The notes: generated by a model not told the origin, from the letters alone. A DNA stretch of 64,000 nucleotides from JADLHS01 sp964561105 (GCA_964561105.1 CAZLOH010000005.1:106954-170953), one strand, 5' to 3'; counted from the first letter of the stretch, positions 9,382-18,022 are shown. Numbers and translations: made by a program.

Positions 9382-10208
9382 GTCGAAATGGTGTCAGGCG
9401 GGGAAATGGCTGGTGCGCTTGGTGTGTTCGAGGTTGCGGTACTCCGGCGATTGCGTTCCGGCTTGCGGCGCGCCGCGACCCGACGGGTCGGTGGCTGACG
9501 TTTGCGTCGCTTCCCGGTTGACCCCGATTCGGCGACGGGAGACTTGAGCGGTCCTGCCGGTGATTTCCAAAGTCGGAACGCGCCGAGGAACGCATTCGCG
9601 TTGTCACCGGCCCGGCAACCCTTGGGCAGTTGCTTCAACTTCTTGACGTTGCCGCCGCCCAGCACCACGTCGTCCGGTTCGAGCGCCAGGACGAGCCGCC
9701 GCACCACGTCCGCCACGTGCTTCCGCCATTTTTTCTTGCCGTGCCGTTTTAATCCGCGCAGCCCCACGTAGTCCTCATACGTGGCCTTCTTGTAGGGCAG
9801 ATGGCCCAACTCCATCGGCTCGACGAGACCATCGGCAATCATCGCGCTGCCGAGACCGGTGCCGAAGCCGAGGAAGAGCAGCTTGCCGCCGCGATAACTG
9901 CCAAGCGCCTGCATCGCGGCGTCGTTGATGATTTTGACCGGACACTTGAACGCGGCGGCAAAGTCGAATCCCACCCAGCCCGGCCCGAGGTTGTGCGGCT
10001 CGGCGACGGGGCGGTTGCGCAGCACCGGTCCGGGATAACCCATGGCCACCACGTCGAATTTCCAACCTGCCGCCAGTTGCCGGACGCCCCTCACCATTTG
10101 TCGCGGCGTGAGTTTGGGACCGGAATCGAACTCCCGATGTTCCTTTTGGCCGGTCGCCAAAATTTTTACGTGCGTCCCGCCGATGTCTATTGCCAGCACA
10201 TTCATCAT
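9378..10208 (-). CDS. ROK-family glucokinase, polyphosphate-glucokinase-like
   Basis: 276 residues from the ATG at 10208 (a second in-frame ATG is at 10205; an ATG at 10247 would add 13 residues before the phosphate loop). The N-terminus reads MMNVLAIDIGGTHVKI, the ROK/hexokinase phosphate-1 motif. FLGFGTGLGSAMI is the phosphate-2 motif and NDAAMQALGSYRGG carries the catalytic Asp. The arrangement resembles PPGK-type glucokinases that use polyphosphate or ATP. The last about 50 residues are a low-complexity Arg/Pro/Ser tail not typical of the family. It would phosphorylate glucose for the coupled pgi and downstream 6PGDH. Phosphoryl donor unknown. Confidence 0.82.
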   Translation of the reverse strand: MMNVLAIDIGGTHVKILATGQKEHREFDSGPKLTPRQMVRGVRQLAAGWKFDVVAMGYPGPVLRNRPVAEPHNLGPGWVGFDFAAAFKCPVKIINDAAMQALGSYRGGKLLFLGFGTGLGSAMIADGLVEPMELGHLPYKKATYEDYVGLRGLKRHGKKKWRKHVADVVRRLVLALEPDDVVLGGGNVKKLKQLPKGCRAGDNANAFLGAFRLWKSPAGPLKSPVAESGSTGKRRKRQPPTRRVAARRKPERNRRSTATSNTPSAPAISPPDTIST

Positions 10209-10300
10209 TCCAATCGTAATCGCATAAAACTTTGTCGCCACCGACATGTTAGCGCGCCCGCGCTTTGAACCAAGCGGTATCTGAACCGGCCTCGGTTGGC

Positions 10301-10897
10301 TCAGTCCGAAACATGCCGGGTATCGTTCCAGAGCCGGATCGTCGGGTCGGACAAATTGTGTTCGTAACCCACCACGCTCAAACTCGCTGTGCTCAAGGTG
10401 AAAAATTTTCCGGCGCTCGGGCTCAATCCCAGCCAGCGGGCGGTCAGCACTCGGAGAAAATGCCCGCTGGAAAACAGTAGGACGTTGCCCGCGACCGCGC
10501 GCAACCGATCCACCACGCGGTCAGCGCGAGCGCCAATTTGCGCCACCGTCTCGCCGCCAGGCACACCATAGCGAAAGAGTTCCCAGCCCGGTCGCGTCCG
10601 GCAGATTTCAGCGGTGGTGCGTCCCTCGTACTCACCGTAATTCCATTCCACCAGGTCGCGATCCACTTTCGCCGCGCCGCCGAAACCGGCCAGTTCGCAG
10701 GTGCGGGCCGCGCGTTGCAAGGGGCTGGTGAACACTTGGGCGAACTGCAACGCACGCAATCGTTCGCCGAGCGCGCGGGCGTTGCGCTCGCCGCTCTCGG
10801 TCAACGCCAGATCGGTCAGGCCGGTGTGCTGGCCGGTAAGGCTCCACGACGTTTCGCCATGCCGCGCCAGATAAATTTCCGGAAGTTGTTCGCTCAT
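10301..10897 (-). CDS. Histidine phosphatase family protein (phosphoglycerate mutase-like)
   Basis: 198 residues from the ATG at 10897 (MSEQLPEIYLARHGETSW); an ATG at 10951 would add 18 residues lacking family features. RHGE at the N-terminus carries the phosphorylated histidine; SPLQRAARTCEL, VEWNYGEYEG and SSGHFLRVL supply the other active-site residues. It belongs to the phosphoglycerate-mutase/phosphatase superfamily; a sugar-phosphate or small-molecule phosphatase role is likely. It is the first gene of the operon leading to glucokinase, pgi and 6PGDH, about 90 bases upstream of the glucokinase. Confidence 0.88.
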   Translation of the reverse strand: MSEQLPEIYLARHGETSWSLTGQHTGLTDLALTESGERNARALGERLRALQFAQVFTSPLQRAARTCELAGFGGAAKVDRDLVEWNYGEYEGRTTAEICRTRPGWELFRYGVPGGETVAQIGARADRVVDRLRAVAGNVLLFSSGHFLRVLTARWLGLSPSAGKFFTLSTASLSVVGYEHNLSDPTIRLWNDTRHVSD

Positions 10898-11036
10898 GCT
10901 TCGATGATCCCCGGTCGAATGAAATGACCAGCGTGCCACTCGACGACCCACGACAACTTGGACAATTCGCTCCGATCCCGCAAGTCAACCCCGCGTTGTT
11001 ACGCCCGGACGGATGTTTCTATACACCGCCCCTGAA

Positions 11037-11186
11037 GCCCCGAAGGGGCGCGATATGAATAGCCGTGGGCGTCAGCCCACGGTATCCGTCCAGAAACCAA
11101 TTCGACCCCGAAGGGGTCGCACCAATTCTTATTCACCCTGCCATGGGCTTTACCCATGGCTATTCAGGTTGGGCCGCTTCGCGGCC
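11037..11186. repeat. Array of five short perfect hairpins (family D)
   Basis: Within 150 bases there are five tight hairpins: GCCCCGAAGGGGC (11037-11049), CCGTGGGC...GCCCACGG (11063-11082), CGACCCCGAAGGGGTCG (11103-11119), GCCATGGGCTTTACCCATGG plus C (11140-11160) and GGCCGCTTCGCGGCC (11172-11186). None is followed by a T-run. The array fills most of the 412-base gap between the histidine phosphatase and the first APE-locus gene; no gene is visible in it. Confidence 0.8.
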
Positions 11187-11243
11187 ATTGCTCCGAAGCC
11201 ATTTCCAGATGCGCGCCTTTGTCCCTGAAAGTTCTGATTAAGC

Positions 11244-11273
11244 TTGAGCCGGCGTTTGGGCTTCCCCTAAATC
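11244..11273 (+). promoter_or_regulatory. Possible sigma70-type promoter of the plus-strand APE-like operon
   Basis: TTGAGC at 11244-11249 and TAAATC at 11268-11273 are separated by 18 bases, placing a start site about 30 bases before the ATG at 11310. Only pattern similarity supports it; promoters of this phylum are poorly defined. Confidence 0.25.
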
Positions 11274-11309
11274 ATTGGCGTTGGGTGAGCGTGGGCGGAA
11301 TTCGCAAAT

Positions 11310-12710
11310 ATGAATCTTACCGAGTTGTTGGACCAAACGGCGGTCGCATTGCCGGATCAGCCGGCGTTGATTGAGGAATCCACCGTGGTGTCCTACGGCG
11401 AACTCGTCCGTCAGGTCAACGAGCTGGCCGCCAAACTCGCATCGCTTTCTCTCCCCTCCGGCAGCCGCATCGGCCTCGCCTTTCCGAATGGCATCCGCTA
11501 CGTCGTCCTCACGTTTGCCCTCTGGCGCGTGAACGCGGCCGTCGTTCCTGTGCCCACCGAATGTACGGAGGAGGAAGCCGCCGCGATGGTCGAGTCACTC
11601 CAGTTGACCGGCATGCTCACGCCAAAAGCGCGCCTCGGAAGCGCGGTGCTGGCGCCGGAATGTCATTTCACGCGGCTCCATCCGCAGGAGCAGACGGACA
11701 ATCACGGGCTGAACCTCGCCTTCATCCGGTTCACCTCCGGCACCACCAGCGCGCGCAGGGGTGTGGCGCTCTCGCACGAAACCATACGTGATCGGGTGCG
11801 CTCGGCCAACCAGGCGTTCGCCATGGGTCCGGATGACACCGTGATCTGGTGTTTGCCGATGGCGCACCATTTTCTCATCACCATCGTTTTGTATTTGAGT
11901 GTCGGGGCGACCATCGTGCTGGCGAAGCATGTGGTGGCCAAACCGTTTCTCGAGGCCATCAACCGGTGGAAGGGCACGATCCTCTATGCCGCGCCGTTTC
12001 ATTTTGCTTTGCTGGCGCGCGACAACTCCGGTGCGCAAATTCCTTCCGTCCGCCTCGCGGTCTCCACGACCTGCACGCTGCCGCCGGACACGGCGGAGGC
12101 TTTCCCGAAACGCTTCGGGATTCCGCTGGCCCAGGCACTGGGGGTGATTGAACTGGGGTTGGTGGCGTTGAACACCGACGACCCACGCGGGCGCTGGAAC
12201 TCCGTGGGCAAACCGGCGGGCGATCTCCGCGTCCAGATCGTGCAGCCCGACGAGAATGGTTGCGGGGAACTGGCGGTGTCCGGCCCGGGAATCTTCGATG
12301 CCTACGTCGCGCCGTGGGTGCCGCGCGAGCAGGTGCTGCGGAACGGATGGTTCTGCACCGGCGACCTCGGGCGGTTCGATGCCGACGGTTTCCTCTTTCT
12401 GCTCTCGCGGAAAACTGCCGTCATCAATCTGGCCGGTCGCAAAGTTTTCCCGGAGGAGATCGAAGCCGTGATCAACCGCCATCCCGCCGTGCGTGAATCG
12501 CGCGTTTATGGCCAGCCCCATCCGCACCTGGGTGAAATCGTGGTTGCCGAATTGGTGCTCGCGGAGTCCGAGGCGGGCATTGATCCCATTCGCCAACATT
12601 GCCGTGAGCATTTGGCTGCCTACAAGGTGCCGATGCACTACCACGTGGTTGCCGCCTTGCCCCGCACGCCGGTTACCGGCAAGATTTGTCGCGCCGCTCC
12701 GGTGGCCTGA
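11310..12710 (+). CDS. AMP-dependent acyl ligase (acyl-/aryl-activating enzyme of APE-like locus)
   Basis: 466 residues of the ANL superfamily. The phosphate loop FTSGTTSARRG at 141-151 is a variant: the usual Gly-x-x-Lys segment reads Ser-Ala-Arg-Arg. The C-terminal subdomain has GRKVFPEEIEAVI and PRTPVTGKICR with the adenylation Lys at about 458. It is shorter than classical CoA ligases (500-560). The ACP gene begins at the very next base after the stop codon (TGAATG), so loading the acyl or aryl starter onto that ACP is the likely job, as proposed for the AMP-ligase of aryl polyene clusters. Substrate not readable from sequence. Confidence 0.85.
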   Translation: MNLTELLDQTAVALPDQPALIEESTVVSYGELVRQVNELAAKLASLSLPSGSRIGLAFPNGIRYVVLTFALWRVNAAVVPVPTECTEEEAAAMVESLQLTGMLTPKARLGSAVLAPECHFTRLHPQEQTDNHGLNLAFIRFTSGTTSARRGVALSHETIRDRVRSANQAFAMGPDDTVIWCLPMAHHFLITIVLYLSVGATIVLAKHVVAKPFLEAINRWKGTILYAAPFHFALLARDNSGAQIPSVRLAVSTTCTLPPDTAEAFPKRFGIPLAQALGVIELGLVALNTDDPRGRWNSVGKPAGDLRVQIVQPDENGCGELAVSGPGIFDAYVAPWVPREQVLRNGWFCTGDLGRFDADGFLFLLSRKTAVINLAGRKVFPEEIEAVINRHPAVRESRVYGQPHPHLGEIVVAELVLAESEAGIDPIRQHCREHLAAYKVPMHYHVVAALPRTPVTGKICRAAPVA

Positions 12711-12965
12711 ATGATTCAAGCGCAAGAACTCGAAACCAAACTCCTGGACTTCCTCAAACGCGAAGTGTTCGCGCCCGATGTCGTCGTGACGCCCGAAACC
12801 GACCTGGTCGCCTCGGGCTTTGATTCCATGTCGCTCGTGCGCATGCTGGTGTTCATCGAAACCGATTACGGCTTCTGGATTCCGGAGAGCGAAATCACCG
12901 GCGACGCGCTCAAGGATGTCCGCAGCCTGGCCGCCACCGTTACGCGCTTACTCAATGCCCGGTGA
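12711..12965 (+). CDS. Acyl carrier protein
   Basis: 84 residues, a single ACP domain. The phosphopantetheine serine is S39 in GFDSMSLVRM, followed by the helix II pattern of carrier proteins. Start codon directly follows the stop of the AMP ligase. It overlaps the next gene by 11 bases. It is one of two ACPs of the locus (the other at 30241-30501); two ACPs are usual in aryl polyene clusters. This one is the natural partner of the adjacent ligase and the condensation-like protein. Confidence 0.9.
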   Translation: MIQAQELETKLLDFLKREVFAPDVVVTPETDLVASGFDSMSLVRMLVFIETDYGFWIPESEITGDALKDVRSLAATVTRLLNAR

Positions 12966-14205
12966 TTCCCCTCTCAACGGCAGCGATTACCTCATGCTCG
13001 GGTTCGATCACGAACTCCGGCGGCAAGGGTATCCCGGCAACTCCTGCCAGATTGTCCTCGAACTCGATCGCGCCATTTCCGCCGACGCCCTGCGCCAACG
13101 GCTGAGCGCTCTGACCCAACGCCATTCCATCCTCGCGTCGCGTCCGGCCGGTTGGTTCAAGCCGCGCTGGCAATTCGTCCCATTCGTCCCATCGGTCCGT
13201 GTTCACGCCACCGCACCCAAACATCTTCAGGAGCCGCTCGCCCTTCAGCGTGGTGAACTCTTCCGCTTTGATCTCATCGAAAAGGCGGCGGGCGGCATGG
13301 ACGTGGTGTTCACCTGGACGCACGCCTTGATGGACGCCCCCAGCGCGGAACATTTTCTGGCCGTGGTCGGCCGCGACGATCTCCCGCTTCCTTCCATCAC
13401 CCCGCCAGCGCCGCGCCCGAAGAGGCCTTTCCAAGAACGCTTCCAACTCGCACGTAAGAACGTCAAACAGCTCAGCGACTTTTGCAAAGCGGCGCCATTG
13501 ACCGTCGGAGTCCGCTTTCCGCAGGCGGCCAAAGCCCAGCGCCATCTCGTGGAAACCTTCTCCGTTGAGGAAACCACGCGCGTGAAAGCCAACGGGGTCA
13601 AACTCTGCGGGGCGTTGGGCGACGCGCAATTTCATGCCGCCGCGGCGATGATGGATTTGCATCGGCTGCATCAGCGGATTGGCAAGCCTTCGCCCAGTTA
13701 TGTCCTGCCGGTCCCGGTGAGCCTGCGTCCCAAAGGCACGGTCGAGCCGGTGTTCAGCAACCAGATCGCTATGCTCATGGTCCAGTTTCTCCCGGAGCAA
13801 CTCGACACTACGGCCACCGCTGTCGCGACCCTGAAAACGCAGCTCGCGCAATCGCTCCGTGACCGGCGCATCGAGGCGAGCCTCGCCATCACGGAACTCT
13901 CGCGCGGGCTGCCGTTCCCGCTCTATCTGTACATCCTCAAGCACCACGGGTTGCGCGGCGAAATCTGCTCCTTCTTCTACGGCGACGTCGCTAACGTCTC
14001 GCCGTTGCTGACCACTTTCGCCAACGCAACTATCACGGACTTCACGCACGTCGGCGCCACCACGCCCTCGCCCGGCATCGGGGCGATCTTTTATTATTTC
14101 GGCGGCAAGCTGCGCGTGACGGTGTTCCACTTGGAAACGCATTTCAGCGCGAGCGAGGCGGCAGAGTTTGCGGCCAAGCTTCGCGCGAGGCTTCTGAATC
14201 CATGA
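12955..14205 (+). CDS. Condensation/BAHD-like acyltransferase-fold protein
   Basis: 416 residues from the ATG at 12955; the frame stays open upstream over the ACP, but that part is only its shadow. The sequence starts as in chloramphenicol-acetyltransferase-fold condensation enzymes (an N-terminal strand, then ALRQRLSALTQRHSIL). The acyltransferase motif HxxxD appears as THALMDA (H123, D127). A second half with PVPVSLRPKG and SNQIAMLMV matches the region that faces the donor ACP. It may transfer an acyl chain from an ACP to an alcohol or amine, or release the polyene. It lacks the full HHxxxDG of peptide synthetases, so an ester- or amide-forming acyltransferase is the better guess. Confidence 0.7.
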   Translation: MPGDSPLNGSDYLMLGFDHELRRQGYPGNSCQIVLELDRAISADALRQRLSALTQRHSILASRPAGWFKPRWQFVPFVPSVRVHATAPKHLQEPLALQRGELFRFDLIEKAAGGMDVVFTWTHALMDAPSAEHFLAVVGRDDLPLPSITPPAPRPKRPFQERFQLARKNVKQLSDFCKAAPLTVGVRFPQAAKAQRHLVETFSVEETTRVKANGVKLCGALGDAQFHAAAAMMDLHRLHQRIGKPSPSYVLPVPVSLRPKGTVEPVFSNQIAMLMVQFLPEQLDTTATAVATLKTQLAQSLRDRRIEASLAITELSRGLPFPLYLYILKHHGLRGEICSFFYGDVANVSPLLTTFANATITDFTHVGATTPSPGIGAIFYYFGGKLRVTVFHLETHFSASEAAEFAAKLRARLLNP

Positions 14206-14324
14206 ATACTTCTCGCAGTAGTAGCCGACGCGAGAAGGCTCAAACCTGCCTGCTCCCCAATCGCAACGTGGCTCAGACTTCCCAGTCTGCTCGGTCGCCG
14301 GGTTCTGGAAGTAGTTTCAAAATT

Positions 14325-14397
14325 CGTAGCCAACGAGGTAACGAGGCGGATGGTTTTGCGCTTTCGTGGGTGTCCGCCTCCTCACGTCGGCGGCTAC
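14325..14397. repeat. Dispersed palindrome, family A, copy 2
   Basis: The left arm CGTAGCCAACGAGGTAACGA and right arm TCCTCACGTCGGCGGCTACT are complementary with a few changes around about 30 bases. It occupies most of the 327-base gap between the condensation-like gene and the FAD oxidoreductase gene. A partial left arm also sits at 14216-14240. No gene is visible in this gap. Confidence 0.8.
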
Positions 14398-14532
14398 TGG
14401 GGAAGGACGTTTGTGAAATCATTGCTAACTCTGCTGGGTGCCTTGGCGTTCGTGGGCGATGCCGATTTGGAAATCGGCAGCACAGCAGAACTGGAATGAG
14501 CCTCCGGACGTCGGCTGCAACAGATTTTTGAA

Positions 14533-15687
14533 ATGCGTGCGCCGGTGGACATCGCAGTCGTGGGCGCTGGCGCGGCGGGGATTGCCGCAGCGGTGAGCGC
14601 GGCGCGGGCGGGTTGTCGGACGCTGCTGCTGGACCGGAATCCCGCCGCGGGCGGCACCGGCGGTTACAGCGGGTTGACCACGCTGTGCGGCTTGTACGAT
14701 GACGCCGGTCATTTCCTCAACGACGGCTTCGCGCGCGAGTTTGCCGAGGTGCTGGGTAGCCGCCGACGTGAGGAGGCGGATCGCCCGATGCGTGGCAATC
14801 ATCCGCCTCCTCACGTCGGCGGCTACGGTACCCCTATCAAAATGGGCCGAGTGTGGGTGCTGCAATATCGGCCGGGAGACTTTCGCCGGGTGGCCGCGGA
14901 TTTCATTGCCAGTTGCGCGGCGTTGCGCGCGGAATGGAATACGCCGGTCGCGGAGGTGACCGTCGAATCTCAGCGCATCACCCGTCTGGATGGGATTTCC
15001 GTGGGCGCGGTGATTGATTGCAGCGGGACGGCGGAGGTTGCGCGTTTGGTTGACGCGGAGTGTCTGGCGACGGATGAAACCACGCAGGCGTCGGCGATTG
15101 TCTTTCCGCTTTGCCGTGTCCAACGCGAATTGAAAACTCCCACCGACATGGCTCAAGTGCTCCTGCCGCTGGCCCGCGCCGGTTTTGCGCCGTTGAATCT
15201 GCAACCGAGCCTCGATGGCGACACGTTCACCGCCAAGTTTGCCGGTCCGGCGGAGCAGGTGCAGCCGTTGCTCGCATTTCTGCGCCGGAACGTCAGCGGC
15301 TTTGAAAACTGTTCGACGCCGGTGACGGAGTTCATTCCGGCCCGACGCGCGGGGCGGATGATTATCGGTCAATATGTCCTCACCGGCGAGGATGTGTTGG
15401 CGGGAAGGAAGTTTTCCGATGCGGTAGCGCGATGCGCGTGGCCAATTGAACAATGGGATGCAAAGGGTGTGGCCCGGTTCAAGTATCTGCCCGCCGACAC
15501 GCACTACGAGATTCCGGCACGCTGTCTGCGCGCGGCCAAGATCGAGAATCTGTTTATGGCCGGCAAGACCATCAGCGCCGATGTGGACGCCATCGCCAGT
15601 GCCCGGGTGATGGGTTGCTGTCTGGCGACGGGCGCGGCGGCTGGCAATCTGGCGGTCGCTTCCCTAGAATCCGATCGGAGCAAATGA
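14533..15687 (+). CDS. FAD-dependent oxidoreductase carrying an in-frame palindromic insert
   Basis: 384 residues, FAD_oxidored/GidA-like fold. VVGAGAAGIAAAVSAARAG at about 9-27 is the dinucleotide-binding motif, GGTGGYSGLTTLCG follows, and the C-terminal ARVMGCCLATGAAAGNLA is the second flavin contact typical of this family. Residues about 75-98 (GSRRREEAD...HVGGYG) are encoded by the family A palindrome at 14756-14826 and look foreign to the fold. The stop overlaps the next start (ATGA at 15684). In the polyene locus it might oxidise a ring, a polyene intermediate or a starter; the reaction cannot be assigned. Whether the insert is tolerated is unknown, but the frame stays open. Confidence 0.82.
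   Translation: MRAPVDIAVVGAGAAGIAAAVSAARAGCRTLLLDRNPAAGGTGGYSGLTTLCGLYDDAGHFLNDGFAREFAEVLGSRRREEADRPMRGNHPPPHVGGYGTPIKMGRVWVLQYRPGDFRRVAADFIASCAALRAEWNTPVAEVTVESQRITRLDGISVGAVIDCSGTAEVARLVDAECLATDETTQASAIVFPLCRVQRELKTPTDMAQVLLPLARAGFAPLNLQPSLDGDTFTAKFAGPAEQVQPLLAFLRRNVSGFENCSTPVTEFIPARRAGRMIIGQYVLTGEDVLAGRKFSDAVARCAWPIEQWDAKGVARFKYLPADTHYEIPARCLRAAKIENLFMAGKTISADVDAIASARVMGCCLATGAAAGNLAVASLESDRSK
14756..14826. repeat. Family A palindrome, copy 3, inside the FAD oxidoreductase gene
   Basis: GTAGCCGCCGACGTGAGGAG at 14756-14775 is answered by CTCCTCACGTCGGCGGCTAC at 14807-14826, a perfect 20-base inverted match continuing inward. It lies wholly within the coding region and is read through in frame. 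Confidence 0.92.
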
Positions 15688-16901
15688 CACGTTCCTTCGA
15701 TCACTTGTGGTTCACGGCGTTCCATTACGCGGCGATGCACTCGCCGTACTATCGGGAGTTGTTTCACGGGCAGAAGGGCATTCCAGCCCTGAGCACCGTT
15801 GCCCCCTGCGACAAGCACATTCTGTCCGCGCGGCATCCGGATTTTCTGTGTGTGCCGCCCGAGCGCATCATTGAAATCGTCACCACGAGCGGCACCACCG
15901 GGCAGCCGTTGCTCTGGAAGCTGACCGAGGCGGACCTGGAGCGACTGGCCGAGAACGAGCGGTTGTCTTTCGATTGCGCGGGGTTGATGGCCCGCGACAG
16001 CGTACTGGTGGCGGTGGCGATGGATCGCGCCTTCATGGCGGGGCTGGCGTATTGGCTGGGCCTGCGCAAACTCGGCTGCAGCGTGGTGCGCACCGGAGCG
16101 GCGTCGCCGCTGCTGGTGCTGGAGATGATCCAGCGCGCGCAACCGACCGCGATCGTTGGCGTGCCTTCGTTCCTGCGCCTCGTCGCCGACAAGGCGCGTG
16201 AAACCGGCGTGGACTTGCAGGGATCGTCGGTGCAGAAACTCATTTGCATCGGCGAACCCATCCGCGATGCCGCGTTCAAGTTGAATCATTCCGGAGCCAC
16301 ACTCGAAGCCGCGTGGGGAGCGAAGGTTCATTCCACCTACGGCGTGACGGAACTGGCGAACTCGCTCTGTGAATGTGACGCCGGCCGAGGCGGTCATTTG
16401 CACGAGGAACAATTGCACGTCGAGATTCTGGATGATGCCGGCCAACCCGTCCCGGACGGCGAAATCGGGGAGGTGGTGGCGACGACGTTCGGCGTGGAGG
16501 CCATGCCGGTGATCCGCTATCGCACCGGCGATTGCGCGGCGCTGTTTCGCGACCCCTGCGCCTGCGGCCGCAAGTCACCGCGGCTCGGACCGATTGTGGG
16601 CCGGAAGAATCAAAAGCTGAAGTTCAAGGGCACGTCGCTGTTTCCCTCGACGTTGACCGCAGTGTTGGAGGAAGACCCGAGTATCGAATCGTACGTGGTC
16701 ATTGCGCGCCGGGAGGATGAGTTGTCCGACGCCATCGAGGTGCTGGTGCAAGGGGCGGCATCCGTCGCTGGCCTGCGAGAGGCATTGCAGGCGCGGACGC
16801 GAATCGTGCCGCAGATTCGTGTGGCAACGCGCGAAGAGATCGAGGCGTTGCAGATGCCGCCGCAGGCGCGCAAGCGAAGAACCTTCGTGGATTTGCGGTG
16901 A
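15684..16901 (+). CDS. PaaK-type (phenylacetate-CoA-ligase-like) adenylate-forming enzyme
   Basis: 405 residues from the ATG at 15684, which overlaps the previous stop. The phosphate loop TTSGTTGQP is at 67-75; STYGVTELA and VIRYRTGD are the A5 and A7-like motifs; DPCACGRKSPRLGPIVGR is the Cys-containing hinge loop of PaaK proteins. It would activate an aryl or acyl acid as adenylate and pass it to CoA or an ACP. It is the second adenylating enzyme of the locus besides 11310-12710, so either two different acids are activated or one activates the starter and the other a lipid acyl group. The stop overlaps the next GTG start. Confidence 0.85.
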   Translation: MTRSFDHLWFTAFHYAAMHSPYYRELFHGQKGIPALSTVAPCDKHILSARHPDFLCVPPERIIEIVTTSGTTGQPLLWKLTEADLERLAENERLSFDCAGLMARDSVLVAVAMDRAFMAGLAYWLGLRKLGCSVVRTGAASPLLVLEMIQRAQPTAIVGVPSFLRLVADKARETGVDLQGSSVQKLICIGEPIRDAAFKLNHSGATLEAAWGAKVHSTYGVTELANSLCECDAGRGGHLHEEQLHVEILDDAGQPVPDGEIGEVVATTFGVEAMPVIRYRTGDCAALFRDPCACGRKSPRLGPIVGRKNQKLKFKGTSLFPSTLTAVLEEDPSIESYVVIARREDELSDAIEVLVQGAASVAGLREALQARTRIVPQIRVATREEIEALQMPPQARKRRTFVDLR

Positions 16902-18022
16902 AACCCTGCGTGCTCATCCCCTGTTACAACCACCCGGCGACGGTGGGAGCGGTGACGCGCGCGGCGTTGGCGCATTGTCCGGTGATCGTGGTGGACGATG
17001 GCTCGACGGAAAAATTGCCGGCGTTGCCGGGCTGTGATGTCGTGCGACTGCCAGAGAACCGCGGCAAGGCGGCGGCGCTCAAGGCCGGTTTTCAACGCGC
17101 CTGGGATCTTGGCTTCACCCACGCCATCACGATGGACGCGGACGGGCAGCATTTTGCGGAAGACCTGCCGAAGTTTCTCGCCGCAGCGCCGGCGCAACCG
17201 GAGGCGTATCTGGTGGGCGTGCGCGACCTGGTCGCGGCGGGTTGCCCAAAACATCGGCAACGCTCGAATCGTATCTCCACGTTTTGGTATCGGGTCGAAA
17301 CCGGCATTCGGCTCGCCGACACGCAGTGCGGTTTCCGTTGTTACCCGCGGACGCTGGCGCAACGGCTGAAAGTCAAATCCGGACGCTACGCCTACGAACT
17401 GGAGTTCATGGTGCGCGCGGCGTGGGTGGGGACGAAGATCGTCGCCGTGCCGGTGAAATGCACCTATGAACCGGGCCAGACCGGGGTTTCGCATTTCCGC
17501 ACCGTGCGCGACTTCGTTCACATCACCAACATGAACATCCTGCTGGTGCTGCAATCCTGGTTTGTGCCGGCGCCGCTGCGTCGCGCGTGGTCGCAAGGCG
17601 AGCACTGGGGATTCCTGCGGGCGACGCGCGAGTTTTTCTCCGAACACGCCCATGATCCGGGTCACATGTCGCTTTCGGTCGGGTTGGGATTATTCTTCGG
17701 CATCGTGCCGATTTACGGGTTGCAAATGATCCTCGCGGCCACGGCGGCGCATTGGTTGCGGTTGAACAAGGCCATTGCGCTGGTGGCGAGCAACATTTCC
17801 ATCCCGCCGCTGGCGCCGTTCGTCATCGGCGGCGGATTCATCCTCGGTCATTGGATGTTCACAGGCGAGGTGTTGCCACTTTCCTTGCCCGACATGAAGC
17901 ACGCCAAGGTGCTGGAATATGTTTGGGAATGGCTGGCGGGCAGCGTGGTGCTGGCGATTCTGGTTGCCGCATTGGGAACAGCGGTCACCTACCTCACGGC
18001 GAAATTTTTCTGGCGGCGATGA
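16898..18022 (+). CDS. GT2 glycosyltransferase fused to DUF2062 membrane domain
   Basis: 374 residues from a GTG at 16898 (GTGA overlap with the preceding stop). Residues 1-220 are a GT-A family 2 domain: IPCYNHPATV, VVDDGS and MDADGQH carry the nucleotide-sugar and metal-binding Asp residues. From about 250 on is a DUF2062 domain with three or four membrane helices (LSVGLGLFFGIVPIYGL...). Related GT2-DUF2062 proteins sit in aryl polyene and flexirubin clusters. It probably adds a sugar to a lipid or to the polyene at the inner membrane. The stop codon overlaps the next start (ATGA at 18019). Confidence 0.88.
   Translation: MKPCVLIPCYNHPATVGAVTRAALAHCPVIVVDDGSTEKLPALPGCDVVRLPENRGKAAALKAGFQRAWDLGFTHAITMDADGQHFAEDLPKFLAAAPAQPEAYLVGVRDLVAAGCPKHRQRSNRISTFWYRVETGIRLADTQCGFRCYPRTLAQRLKVKSGRYAYELEFMVRAAWVGTKIVAVPVKCTYEPGQTGVSHFRTVRDFVHITNMNILLVLQSWFVPAPLRRAWSQGEHWGFLRATREFFSEHAHDPGHMSLSVGLGLFFGIVPIYGLQMILAATAAHWLRLNKAIALVASNISIPPLAPFVIGGGFILGHWMFTGEVLPLSLPDMKHAKVLEYVWEWLAGSVVLAILVAALGTAVTYLTAKFFWRR

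Noticed and set aside
12820..12954. N-terminal extension of the condensation-like protein over the ACP gene
   Set aside because: The translated stretch is the shifted frame of the ACP; the ATG at 12955 gives the natural start.
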